From DAOPZC01 sp035353175 (lineage in GTDB: Bacteria > Verrucomicrobiota > Kiritimatiellia > RFP12 > UBA1067): DNA of 61,810 nt. The position numbers and the translations under genes are program-made. Below the pieces are notes generated by a model. The model was not told the DNA's origin. It made no database searches and saw only the letters and a program-made list of their open reading frames with translations. The DNA lies in assembly GCA_035353175.1 (NCBI GenBank), contig DAOPZC010000021.1, positions 1 through 61,810 on the forward strand, in the 5' to 3' direction. Shown one piece after another: positions 1-8,408 of the stretch (positions are counted from its first letter, which is position 1; each line of letters begins with the position of its first letter).

Positions 1-1011
1 TTGTTTCCGGCACTCCCCGCATTCGTCAACAGAAAAACATGGGGATAGTCCACTCTTTTGGTTCAGGCTACGCACGACATTCAGCAACTTCAGGAAGATC
101 GTCCGGCTGTTTGAAAGATGTTTGGTGCTGACGTCAAGCTTTTGCGTCCGCATGGCCTTGATGTCCAGCCCTACAAATTCACCGCGCTTGCCGTAACCAT
201 AGCGGTCCAGAATCCGGACCTGATTGAAGGCGCGCCGCAGGTCGATGCTGCCGAAACTGCGGTCCTCGTCGAATTTCAAACCGTTCTGGTCGTTCAGATG
301 GACGGTGAATAATTTCTTATGGGCCAAAGCAAAACCCATTTCATCCGACGGGTCAAGTCCAGCAAGAATCGCATGAGCACTCTCGATGTTGACGCCCACG
401 CGCGCCGGATCGGAGCAAAGATGGCCCAGCGCGATGGCGTGTCCCGTTGTGGGGATGTACGTGTGGTCCACGGGCTCGTTCGGCTTCGGCTCAATCGCGA
501 TCTTGATTTTCGGGTCGTGCGCAAGCATGCGGTCGATCGCTTTGACCAGCTGGTCCACGGCGCGCTTGCTGTCCTTGGCTTCACGCACATAGGTGCCTTC
601 GCGCGCCAGCCAGAGCACGACGAGCTTGGTGCCCAGCGCGTTCGCGATATCCACCGTGCGGAGGCTCCGTTCGATCGCGTACTTGCGGCAGGCCGCATCG
701 TTGGAGGTGTAGCCGCCGTCGATTGTCCGCGGATCCTCCCACAGGCGCGGAGCCACGAACTCCGCGACGAGGCCTTCGCCGTCCAACATCTTTCGGACCT
801 CTTTCGCCTTTTTCTGAATCGCGGCGTCGCTGAGGTCATTCATGCCCGGCACGGCATCGTCGTCGTGGAACTGCACAGCCTCATAGCCCAACGGTCTAAA
901 AAGCTTCAGCTTATCGCCAAACGATATGCTGTCCCGGACCGCCGGTCCGAACGGATCGCCCCCCTCATGAATGTTCCATGGGCCGAAAGAAAAGCGATAT
1001 TGTGTCTGCAT
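1..1011 (-). CDS. xylA: Xylose isomerase, class I type (3' end cut off by window edge)
   Basis: Cytoplasmic TIM-barrel isomerase that would convert D-xylose to D-xylulose. The frame stays open to the left edge: 337 residues are present, and the family is usually about 390, so the C-terminus is missing. Recognisable family motifs occur in the expected order: an N-terminal FSFGPWNIHEGGDPFG, then FHDDD, GGYTSND, VLWLAREG, the metal-site IEPKPNEP, PTTGHAIA, a HKKLFTVHLNDQ segment, and KAMRTQK near the edge. The ATG at 1011 follows a strong AAGGAGG ribosome site. It diverges from an AraC-family regulator at 1209, and the shared spacer carries a 13-bp tandem repeat. Identification rests on motif order remembered from Actinoplanes-type enzymes; a closely related aldose isomerase is possible. 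Confidence 0.85.
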   Translation of the reverse strand, partial: MQTQYRFSFGPWNIHEGGDPFGPAVRDSISFGDKLKLFRPLGYEAVQFHDDDAVPGMNDLSDAAIQKKAKEVRKMLDGEGLVAEFVAPRLWEDPRTIDGGYTSNDAACRKYAIERSLRTVDIANALGTKLVVLWLAREGTYVREAKDSKRAVDQLVKAIDRMLAHDPKIKIAIEPKPNEPVDHTYIPTTGHAIALGHLCSDPARVGVNIESAHAILAGLDPSDEMGFALAHKKLFTVHLNDQNGLKFDEDRSFGSIDLRRAFNQVRILDRYGYGKRGEFVGLDIKAMRTQKLDVSTKHLSNSRTIFLKLLNVVRSLNQKSGLSPCFSVDECGECRKQ

Positions 1012-1075
1012 CAAAGCCTCCTTATTGAATTGTTGTATTTGTATCATAGACGGAAAAGTTCCGTGCGTCTTCGAC

Positions 1076-1109
1076 TCTGGCATCAATAATTTGTATTCTG
1101 GCATCAATA
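1076..1109. promoter_or_regulatory. Tandem 13-bp direct repeat, probable AraC-family operator
   Basis: The 13-mer TCTGGCATCAATA occurs at 1076-1088 and again, identically, at 1097-1109, giving a 21-bp period (two helical turns). It lies in the 197-bp spacer between the divergent xylose isomerase gene (start 1011) and the AraC-family gene (start 1209). Two direct half-sites about 21 bp apart are the usual binding pattern of AraC-type dimers. That the neighbouring regulator binds here is inference. Nothing else stands out in the spacer. Confidence 0.6.
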
Positions 1110-1208
1110 TCTATGTTTTATTGCGTTCCATGCCATTGCTTTAGAACGCAAATCGAGCTACGATTATCTCACTTAACCATTTTCTGGCCCCTCAAAAGCG
1201 ACACCATC

Positions 1209-2126
1209 ATGAAATTGAAAGCCGAAAAGATCCACCTCTTACCTGACGAGTCTTTCCGTTTATTGAGTTGGCAAAACAATCTCCACGACGTTGAGATTGT
1301 CGCCCCGGACGGGACACATCGACCGATCAGCGGTTCGGGTCACGAATGGCATCACCACTCCCAATTCGAACTGACACTCGTTACGAAGGGATCGGGCACG
1401 CGATTCATCGGCGACTCCATCACACATTTCAACGCACCTGACATCGTGCTGATCGGCTCCGACCTGCCGCACTACTGGCACATGCGGCAACACTCCTCTG
1501 GCTTTGCGCTTCAATTCGACTTCTCAGACGACCATCCGTTGGGAAAGTTTCCGGAAACGACCGAACTTCGCGCATGCTTGAAAGATGCGCGACGCGGCCT
1601 TCACGTGACGGGCGAGAGTGTCACAGCGCTAACGGAGTTCATCCGCTCCTCACTGACCTGCGGTGGCATGGCCAGGCTAGCCAACTTCTTAAAAATCTTA
1701 GACAGGTTAACGAAAGTACCCTCAAAGCACCGAAAGCCCATCTCCAGCATGGTTTTTACCCCGCCCGCCCGCCAGGCCACTTACGTCAGCCTCCAGAAAG
1801 CCATCAATCTCGTTTTCGCTTCGTTTCAGGAACCACTGCGGTTTTCCGACGTGCTGCGCGAAGCCCATATGAGCAAAGCGACATTTGAGCGGCACTTCAG
1901 AAAGCATACGGGAAAAACCTACACGCAATTTGTCAGCGAAGTCCGCCTCAATTTCGCAAGCCGCCAACTGATCGAGACCGACTTGCCCATCGGAGAACTC
2001 GCGCTTGAAGCAGGTTTTAGCAACCTCTCTCATTTCAATCATCAGTTCAAAGCCCTGTATCGCCTTACACCCCGCGCCTTCCGCAACAAAATGGCACCTG
2101 ACACTGGGCAAGTCTATTGGCCGTGA
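1209..2126 (+). CDS. AraC-family transcriptional regulator with cupin sensor domain
   Basis: A 305-residue regulator. The N-terminal half looks like an AraC cupin pocket (GHEWHHHSQFELTLVTKGSG, then a NAPDIVLIGSDLPHYW stretch). The C-terminal 100 residues hold the two helix-turn-helix motifs, ending in the typical IGELALEAGFSNLSHFNHQF followed by TPRAFR. ATG 1209 is chosen because the cupin domain begins soon after; an upstream in-frame ATG at 1113 would add 32 residues unlike the family and cover part of the spacer. It diverges from the xylose isomerase gene and probably controls it and itself through the 21-bp-spaced repeat at 1076-1109. Its stop overlaps the convergent GH5-like gene by 13 bp. 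Confidence 0.85.
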   Translation: MKLKAEKIHLLPDESFRLLSWQNNLHDVEIVAPDGTHRPISGSGHEWHHHSQFELTLVTKGSGTRFIGDSITHFNAPDIVLIGSDLPHYWHMRQHSSGFALQFDFSDDHPLGKFPETTELRACLKDARRGLHVTGESVTALTEFIRSSLTCGGMARLANFLKILDRLTKVPSKHRKPISSMVFTPPARQATYVSLQKAINLVFASFQEPLRFSDVLREAHMSKATFERHFRKHTGKTYTQFVSEVRLNFASRQLIETDLPIGELALEAGFSNLSHFNHQFKALYRLTPRAFRNKMAPDTGQVYWP

Positions 2127-4015
2127 TGAAAGATCTCGACCCGATCCAGCGACATCATGGGGCAAGCCCATGAGATCCTCACATGCCGCGCCCCCGTGGC
2201 CTCAGGAGTAAAAACGTAATCCGCTTGGGTACGATACTTATCGCGTTTGGCATAAGGAGGCCCCTTGTATTCCCGAACCGAATGTCCCGCCAGCGCCATC
2301 GGCGAAAACTCTTTCCCATCCGCTGAAGCCGAAACCACCGGATCGCTCAGCGGACCGGAACTCGGCTGAAAAAACGCCGTCATACGGATTTCGCGCACAT
2401 TCCCCGGAACGGTATAACGGAGCCAGTCGTTCGTCGTGCCGGTCATGCGGAAGGTGTATTCGGCGCAGCAGGCATTGTAGTCGTTGTCGATGGCGATTCC
2501 GTCCGAATGGCCGGCGAGCCGTTTAAGGTCCTGGCATTCGTCGGCCAGACACACTTCCTTCACGGTCACGGGACCGACTACGTTGGAAGGCTGTGACAAG
2601 CCGCTGGCGTTACGGGCGCGCACCCGGTAAAACAACCGTTCGCCAGCCTTCGCGGACTCGTCGCTGTACAGCGGACGGTATGCGATGTCGGCGTCCGACA
2701 CGTTTTCGGCGATCACCTTCCACGGCCCTTTTCCGGATGCGGCGCGTTCGATGTCATATCCGGTCGCGCCCGCCGAACCGCGCCAAGAGAACATCGGCAC
2801 GGATTGGAACGGTATCAGCTCGGGCGCGTCGGGCACCGGTTCGGGAGGCGCCTCCAGCCCTTGGATTTTAAAGCCCGCTTCGCGCAGTTCATGCATCACT
2901 TCCCATTCGGCTTGCGCATCGCCCCCCGGGAATCCCGGATAATGATACGACCAGGCGCTTGCCCGGTCAAAGTATTGATGCCAGTAGAAACCGCCATTCT
3001 GATGGTGAAAATACATGCTCCACAGCAGAACGCCGGACATGCCGTCCATCTCTTGGCAGGCGTTGAGAAAATCCCTGAGTTTCCCCTGCACATTTTCCCG
3101 CGTGAAATTTTTGCCATTAATGTAGGGGCCGAATTCGCCTACAAAAAACGGCCTCTGCCCGCCGATCGCCTCAAGCTCTTGGCGGCACGCCGCGATCCAA
3201 TCCGCGCCGACACCGCCGTAGTTGGTATAGTAGTGGCGTGTCAGCAGATCGATGTTGGGATCGATCAATTGTGCGGCCCCGGACTCATGGCGGGTCTCCG
3301 CGACGAGGTGGTTCGGGTCGAGACTTTTGATATAGGCCGCCATCTCCGAGAGCCAGTTGGTCTGCGCATGGTTCATCTCGTTTCCGAACTGCCAAGCAAA
3401 AATGGCCCGGTCATCTTTATAAGGGACACCCGTGACCGTGTTCACGCGGCTGAGCACGAACCGCACGGTGGTTTTGTAGTCCTCGCGCAGCTGCGGATCG
3501 GTCCAGCAGGCCCCTTTCGGCTTGCCGCGGTGGCGCTCGTAATCGTGTATGCCTCCGAGGAAGTCGCCCGCTTCAGCGGAGAGGCAGATCATGACCCTCA
3601 CCCGGTGTTTGTTGGCCATGGCGAGAAGCCAGTCAAGGGTAACGAACGCTTTCTCGTTGAATTGTCCTGGGCCTAAAACATAATGCCACGGCTTGGGAGG
3701 CTCATCCACCCGTCGCATCGGCAGATTCCACGTTCGCATCACGCGGCCCCCCATGCGGGCCAGAGTCTTGCAAGCGTCTTCCTGTTCAAACGGTGTGGGC
3801 AACGTCAGACGTTCAGGAAGATAAAGATTAAAATCATACGGCAAGGCGGCTCCCGGCATGTTCGCGCCGACGAACCTGAATTCCTTGCCGCCTTCCATCA
3901 GATGATTGCCCTGCCGGGTTATGAAATGTTCGAAGCCTTGAACAGGAGCGTTCCCCGCGAACGCTCCCCCTATGGCCAGCAGCAAACCGCATATCGCGCC
4001 ATATTTCATCGGCAT
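2114..4015 (-). CDS. Secreted GH5 endo-beta-mannanase-like glycoside hydrolase
   Basis: 633 residues, with a clear signal peptide (MPMKYGAICGLLLAIGGAFA). A GH5-type TIM barrel follows, about residues 25-370. The general acid/base is in FAWQFGNEMN (Glu about 213) and the nucleophile in FFVGEFGPY (Glu about 294). The layout resembles GH5 subfamily 7 mannanases. A fibronectin-III-like segment (about 400-480) and a C-terminal beta-rich domain, possibly carbohydrate-binding, complete it. ATG 4015 has an AAAGG site 7 nt upstream; a second ATG at 4009 is less well spaced. The gene follows the DUF1097 gene by 93 bp and is the last gene of the minus-strand glycan locus. With the nearby GH27 alpha-galactosidase it suggests galactomannan, but the subfamily is not proven. 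Confidence 0.75.
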   Translation of the reverse strand: MPMKYGAICGLLLAIGGAFAGNAPVQGFEHFITRQGNHLMEGGKEFRFVGANMPGAALPYDFNLYLPERLTLPTPFEQEDACKTLARMGGRVMRTWNLPMRRVDEPPKPWHYVLGPGQFNEKAFVTLDWLLAMANKHRVRVMICLSAEAGDFLGGIHDYERHRGKPKGACWTDPQLREDYKTTVRFVLSRVNTVTGVPYKDDRAIFAWQFGNEMNHAQTNWLSEMAAYIKSLDPNHLVAETRHESGAAQLIDPNIDLLTRHYYTNYGGVGADWIAACRQELEAIGGQRPFFVGEFGPYINGKNFTRENVQGKLRDFLNACQEMDGMSGVLLWSMYFHHQNGGFYWHQYFDRASAWSYHYPGFPGGDAQAEWEVMHELREAGFKIQGLEAPPEPVPDAPELIPFQSVPMFSWRGSAGATGYDIERAASGKGPWKVIAENVSDADIAYRPLYSDESAKAGERLFYRVRARNASGLSQPSNVVGPVTVKEVCLADECQDLKRLAGHSDGIAIDNDYNACCAEYTFRMTGTTNDWLRYTVPGNVREIRMTAFFQPSSGPLSDPVVSASADGKEFSPMALAGHSVREYKGPPYAKRDKYRTQADYVFTPEATGARHVRISWACPMMSLDRVEIFHHGQ

Positions 4016-4108
4016 AATCGCGCCTTTCAGGTGAGAACCTGAATAAACCACGGATGCATTCCGCCGCAAATCAGAATATGCGGCGGTTCGCAATGCGCGC
4101 GAGTGCCG

Positions 4109-4639
4109 TCACTTGGCGAGGGCAGCCTCGTATTTGCTGCGCCAGAACACCGTGATGTAGCCGAAGAGTTGCCCCACGGCGCAATAGAGCAACACGCTGA
4201 TGGCGGTCTTAACGAGATCGCCAGCCGCGCCTTGGGCGGAAAGCAACCCGAAGTAGGCGCCCGAACCGATAAAGAGCGCAGGCACCATATTTTTCAGGTT
4301 CTCAGTCATGATCGCGGGAACTACGACGATAAACACAGCCAGCGACATCACAAGATTCATGCCGCCGACCGATGGGGCCACGCTGATCCCCGGCGCGCCC
4401 ATCAGCTTGATGATCGCGATTGAGGCAAGGACGCCGGTCAGGTAGCCGACCCAAGCCTTCACGCCGCCCATCGGGGTACAACCTGCCAGAAAATAGACGG
4501 CCCACGCCTGAAATGAGACCCACATGGCATCACCTGCCGGCGACACCTTGGCGACAAACGTGTTGACGAGAACGAGGACTGCAGCCTGTACGGCGAGGCA
4601 CACCGATACAACGAGTAACTGTTTGTTAGCGAGCGCCAT
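4109..4639 (-). CDS. DUF1097-family integral membrane protein
   Basis: A 176-residue, strongly hydrophobic protein with about five membrane segments, ending in a short basic tail (FWRSKYEAALAK). Hydropathy, length and glycine-rich segments (WVGYLTGVLASIAIIKLMG; PSVGGMNLVMSLAVFIVVVP) resemble the DUF1097 / YcdZ family, whose function is not established. It sits between the GH27 and GH5-like genes on the same strand. It is the only clear polytopic membrane protein in the window, so a role in taking up or sensing a breakdown product is a reasonable guess and no more. The 173-bp gap upstream contains a hairpin that may end the preceding transcript. Confidence 0.7.
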   Translation of the reverse strand: MALANKQLLVVSVCLAVQAAVLVLVNTFVAKVSPAGDAMWVSFQAWAVYFLAGCTPMGGVKAWVGYLTGVLASIAIIKLMGAPGISVAPSVGGMNLVMSLAVFIVVVPAIMTENLKNMVPALFIGSGAYFGLLSAQGAAGDLVKTAISVLLYCAVGQLFGYITVFWRSKYEAALAK

Positions 4640-4741
4640 CTTGATCCATCCTTATTCAATTTCGTCGCAGTCCGCTGCCAGCCAACAAGGCCAAACATCC
4701 CCGCAGACCGCGAATGTCGCATTGTACAGAAAGCGTTGGGC

Positions 4742-4780
4742 AGAAGCAAAGCCGAAGAGGACGAAATCGGCTTTGCTTCT
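4742..4780 (-). terminator. Perfect 14-bp inverted repeat downstream of the GH27 gene
   Basis: AGAAGCAAAGCCGA at 4742-4755 is exactly complementary to 4767-4780, with an 11-nt loop. It begins 33 nt after the stop of the GH27 gene (minus strand). There is no clear U-run after the stem, so it could be a partial terminator, an mRNA-stabilising hairpin between operon segments, or an operator for the DUF1097 gene. Confidence 0.5.
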
Positions 4781-4812
4781 TGGCGACGGATCGCGCATCG
4801 CGGGACGCCCTC

Positions 4813-6387
4813 TCATTCTGAGAATAGCCGCACCATCACAACGCCATGACGCGGCACTTCCGCCGCGCAGAAGCTCCCGTCAAAAACACCCAAATCTTTC
4901 TGCCGCCAGAGGTCGCGTACACGCTGCTTGCCGGAGACGCCCGCCTCCGCCCAAGTGACCGCCACCGACGAAGGAGCCTCGCCGGTGTTGAAAAGGCCGA
5001 CCGCCACCGAACCGTCTGCGAGCTTTTTGACGAGAACCTCGCCGCCAGACACGTCGATGTTGTGCGCCTGTAGGCCGAGCGGATCCTGGTCGATATCGAG
5101 CACCTCGTCGTTTGTGAGCAAGCTCAACGTAAAGGGGTCGAGCGTCTCCAGCGGTGCACCGATGATGATCGGCGCAGCCCACAGGCACCAGAGGCTGATG
5201 TGGCTGAACTGTTCGTCCACCGTCAGCCGACTCGGACGCAGCGGCTTGTTGTCCCAGCCGCCCAGCAGCCCGACGCGCAGCGGGCAGGGCATGTTCCAGT
5301 GGCCGGGACGGTTGTGTTTCTCCCACTTCTTGTGCGCAATCCACAGGTCGCGAACGCCGAGCGCCCACTTCTGCTTGCCAGCATCGAGCTGGGTTTTCAC
5401 CCACACATCCACCAGGTCGCCGTCCGTGCGCGTCATGGTGCCGATCGATGTGTAAGCTTCCGCGTCTTTGTATGGCGCCGTGTTGGACAACTCCAGCACG
5501 ATGTCGCGCGGCTGCGCAAGCAGGGCGTCACCCATAGCCTTCGCCAGTGCGACGCTGTCGATGCCCCAGTCATACTTGAAGTAGTCGATGCCCCACTCCG
5601 CAGCTTGCCGCGCATCATTGATTTCAAAGCGGTACGGCCCGTGTGTCCACCCCTTCTTGCCTCCCGGCGGCAGCTTGGCCCACGTCCCGTCCGCGCTGTC
5701 GCTCGAGCCGCCTACAAAGCCCGCGTAGCTGGTGCGCCACGGTGTCGAGTAGTTGCCGACTTTCAGACCCATCGCGTGCAGGTCGTCGCAGAGCTTCTTC
5801 ATGTCACCGAACTTCTCGTTCGGCTGGATGCCGTTGTGCGCCCCTCCGCGCACGCCCTGCCAACCGTCGTCGATGTTGACGTAGCAGTAGCCGTGGTCGA
5901 TCAGACCCTTTCTCACCATGGCTTCGGCCGACGCCCGCACGCCCTTTTCGCTGACGAAAGGCCCGAGCCCGCCCCACGTGTTGCAGCCCATCGGCGGCGT
6001 CAGAGCGAAGGTATCGCCCACGACGAGCTTCAGCGCGCGCTCGGCTTTGCCGGCCGCGTTCTGCGCGCGCAGCGTAACGGCATAGGTGCCTGGCGTCTTA
6101 ACGGTGCCCCGTAGCAGTCCTTTCTGAGCATCGAACGTGACACCCTTGGGCAGCCCTTCGGCAGAAAGCATCATCGGCCGCTGCCCGGCCACCGCCACCG
6201 TGTGCTGGATCGGGCTGCCCGGACGCACGCCGAACACCGTACCGCCGTTGAAGCGCGGCTGCGTCTTGGCAGGCGGCGTGATGATGTACGCCGTCAGATC
6301 CGGCGCCGCAGACTCCGCCGCCCTCGCCGTCAGCGACAGGCACGCGATTCCACCCAACAGAAAACCCCACTTGTTCACTCGCTTCAT
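4813..6387 (-). CDS. Secreted GH27 alpha-galactosidase
   Basis: 524 residues. A signal peptide is followed by a small N-terminal Ig-like (putative Ig / NPCBM-associated) domain to about residue 125, then the GH27 barrel beginning TPPMGCNTWGGL. The probable nucleophile is the Asp in DYFKYDW (about 273) and the acid/base the Asp in RTDGDLVD (about 324). A C-terminal beta-sandwich closes the protein. The usual substrate loop GPGGWNDPDML reads instead RPGHWNMPCPL, so specificity may differ from galactose. ATG 6387 has AAGGAG 7 nt upstream and lies 14 nt after the preceding stop, so it is in the same operon. It would remove terminal alpha-galactosyl (or N-acetylgalactosaminyl) groups outside the cytoplasm. 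Confidence 0.88.
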   Translation of the reverse strand: MKRVNKWGFLLGGIACLSLTARAAESAAPDLTAYIITPPAKTQPRFNGGTVFGVRPGSPIQHTVAVAGQRPMMLSAEGLPKGVTFDAQKGLLRGTVKTPGTYAVTLRAQNAAGKAERALKLVVGDTFALTPPMGCNTWGGLGPFVSEKGVRASAEAMVRKGLIDHGYCYVNIDDGWQGVRGGAHNGIQPNEKFGDMKKLCDDLHAMGLKVGNYSTPWRTSYAGFVGGSSDSADGTWAKLPPGGKKGWTHGPYRFEINDARQAAEWGIDYFKYDWGIDSVALAKAMGDALLAQPRDIVLELSNTAPYKDAEAYTSIGTMTRTDGDLVDVWVKTQLDAGKQKWALGVRDLWIAHKKWEKHNRPGHWNMPCPLRVGLLGGWDNKPLRPSRLTVDEQFSHISLWCLWAAPIIIGAPLETLDPFTLSLLTNDEVLDIDQDPLGLQAHNIDVSGGEVLVKKLADGSVAVGLFNTGEAPSSVAVTWAEAGVSGKQRVRDLWRQKDLGVFDGSFCAAEVPRHGVVMVRLFSE

Positions 6388-6401
6388 CCTATTTCTCCTT
6401 G

Positions 6402-8396
6402 TTACTGAACGCACACTGGCACATCGACTCGCAACCCAGCCTTTTCGGCCGCCTCGCCCGCGACCACATACGCGTGCGGCGGCAGCTCCACGCCACTGAT
6501 CCTCCGCGCCTCATCTGCGAAATTGACCGTCACCGACGCGCCATTCGCAAAGGTGCTGCGCTGCACCAGCCCATCCGGCGTCAGCCGTTCGTGATTGGTC
6601 ATCTCGGAATAGCCCACGGCGCGGCGCCAGCGGCAGACGTTGTCGTAGCACGCCTTAAAGCGCGCCGCGTTGTCGCGGAACAGGTCCTGCTGCGGCTTCC
6701 ACAGCACCCACGTTGGCATGGCGGCGTGAACCATGGCCAGCAGGTCCTTCTTCCACCAGCGTGCCGGCATGCGGTGGCTGTTGTCGCCCCAGCGCCACGT
6801 CGTTTCGCAGCAGTCTCCAAAAACCAGCTGGAACAGCGGCACCTGACGCCGCGGGTTCATGCCGTACTCCTCATACTTCGCGAAACGCGCGTCCGGCTCG
6901 AGCGACTCGAACGGCATCGCGTGGATCTCCTTCGGGTTGGCGAAGAAAGCAGCCGTGCTCATCACGCCCTCAAAGTAATCCGCCACGGGCACGGCCCAGT
7001 CGCGGCCCTGCTCGGAGCCCGCCACCAGTCCCAACTCGCGCGTCAGATAGTCGAACTGCCTCACGCGCGTCTCGCGGTCCTCCGTGCGCGTAAGCGGATG
7101 GTCCGTGTCATGACATTCGTACAACGTGGTCGCGGTCACGCAGTCGAGAAAATAGGCCGTAAATGCCGACTCCGCCAGCCGCTTGGGCATCTTCTCGCGC
7201 AGCGTGCGCAGGCCGCAACGCCAGCAGATCACATAGCTGGGGTGCTTCTTGCCGGTCTTGCGATCGGTGAATGGGCACCACCCCACGTGGGCCGAACCGT
7301 CCGCCTTCTTGATCACATCCTGCGGGAATGCGAATCCTTCACAACGCTCCCACTTGGCCGCCGGCGCGTCGGGCGCGTAGAGGTCGGTATAGATGTCATA
7401 GTGCGAAGCCAAATAACCCATTCCGTTGAGCTGCTTCACGCGGTCTTTCGTGAAACCGGACACCATCGCCCGTTCGATGCCCATCTTCTTGAGCTCCTCA
7501 ATGTTCTTGAACTCACTGCAGTAGATGTTCACCGCGCCCACAAGGCGATCGATGGAGGATCGCGTCTGTCGCTTCTCGGCGAGCGTCTTCAGCAATCCTC
7601 GCTTTTTCGCGTACGCGCGGTAACGCTTGGCGAGAGCCACATAACCGCCTTTGTCCGAGAAATGATAGACGATCCGGCGAACATAGCCGAACGTTCCTTT
7701 TTGCGGCAGGAAATACGGCTGCACGGACAACACGTCGCGCGCCGCGCCCCAGACTTTCTTGCCGCGGAATGAAGCGTCGTCGGGCGTGTCGAGGATGCCG
7801 ATATACCCCTGCCCCGACGCCAGGTCAGCCGCCCCGAACCAAGGCATCGAATAAAACCCGCCCAGCGCCTTGCCGTCCCACGCCAGCTCGTCGACGCCGA
7901 ATAGTAACCCCGCGTTGTGCGGAATGACGAGCTGCCCCTCCGGCTCGTCCAGCACGAACGGGGCCGGCAATACCAATTCGCGAAAGCCCTGCCCAACAGG
8001 CCCCGACAGCTCCCACAGAACGTCGCCATCCGCCGGCGCGAGGCTGACCCGCACGGTCAGCGCAAGCGGCGCATTCGTGCCGTTCGGAACCTCGAGCGCA
8101 ACTTCCACGCCAGGCGAAGGCATATCCAGAGGCGCGGCAGAAACAACCCGGACCGAATTCGTGTCGGCCGCCTGCCGCCACACGCGTCCACATCGTTTGT
8201 CGCACACTGTCCACGTCGCATTCACCTCGCTCACGCTGACGCGGAGCGTGCGGCTTTCGACCGTCCATTCGTCCCCGATGTGACACGCGCGCGCCGACCT
8301 CGTCCCACCGGCCAGCGGCGCGCACGACACCACCGTCACCGACGCGCCGACGGCCACAAGCGCAAACAGATTCGCAGTCCTTTGTCCTTTTTGCAT
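6402..8396 (-). CDS. Putative lipoprotein glycoside hydrolase, GH101/GH129-like
   Basis: 664 residues. The N-terminus looks like a lipoprotein signal (hydrophobic run ending VVSC). A beta-sandwich region of about 230 residues precedes a catalytic barrel. Two acidic spots stand out: the Asp in AYFLDCVTATTLYE and, about 55 residues later, the Glu in VAGSEQGRDW, an order recalling GH101/GH129 alpha-N-acetylgalactosaminidases. A C-terminal beta domain follows. The ATG at 8396 has AAAAGG at the right distance; an in-frame GTG at 8405 would overlap that site. The start is 12 nt after the GH16 stop, so translation is probably coupled. The family assignment is by motif impression only; other families with a DUF5696-like fold remain possible. 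Confidence 0.5.
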   Translation of the reverse strand: MQKGQRTANLFALVAVGASVTVVSCAPLAGGTRSARACHIGDEWTVESRTLRVSVSEVNATWTVCDKRCGRVWRQAADTNSVRVVSAAPLDMPSPGVEVALEVPNGTNAPLALTVRVSLAPADGDVLWELSGPVGQGFRELVLPAPFVLDEPEGQLVIPHNAGLLFGVDELAWDGKALGGFYSMPWFGAADLASGQGYIGILDTPDDASFRGKKVWGAARDVLSVQPYFLPQKGTFGYVRRIVYHFSDKGGYVALAKRYRAYAKKRGLLKTLAEKRQTRSSIDRLVGAVNIYCSEFKNIEELKKMGIERAMVSGFTKDRVKQLNGMGYLASHYDIYTDLYAPDAPAAKWERCEGFAFPQDVIKKADGSAHVGWCPFTDRKTGKKHPSYVICWRCGLRTLREKMPKRLAESAFTAYFLDCVTATTLYECHDTDHPLTRTEDRETRVRQFDYLTRELGLVAGSEQGRDWAVPVADYFEGVMSTAAFFANPKEIHAMPFESLEPDARFAKYEEYGMNPRRQVPLFQLVFGDCCETTWRWGDNSHRMPARWWKKDLLAMVHAAMPTWVLWKPQQDLFRDNAARFKACYDNVCRWRRAVGYSEMTNHERLTPDGLVQRSTFANGASVTVNFADEARRISGVELPPHAYVVAGEAAEKAGLRVDVPVCVQ

Positions 8397-8408
8397 CACG
8401 TTCACCTT

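Noticed and set aside
319..1089. A 256-codon plus-strand open frame at the left edge
   Set aside because: It is antisense to the xylose isomerase gene, whose metal-site motifs and ribosome site are unmistakable.
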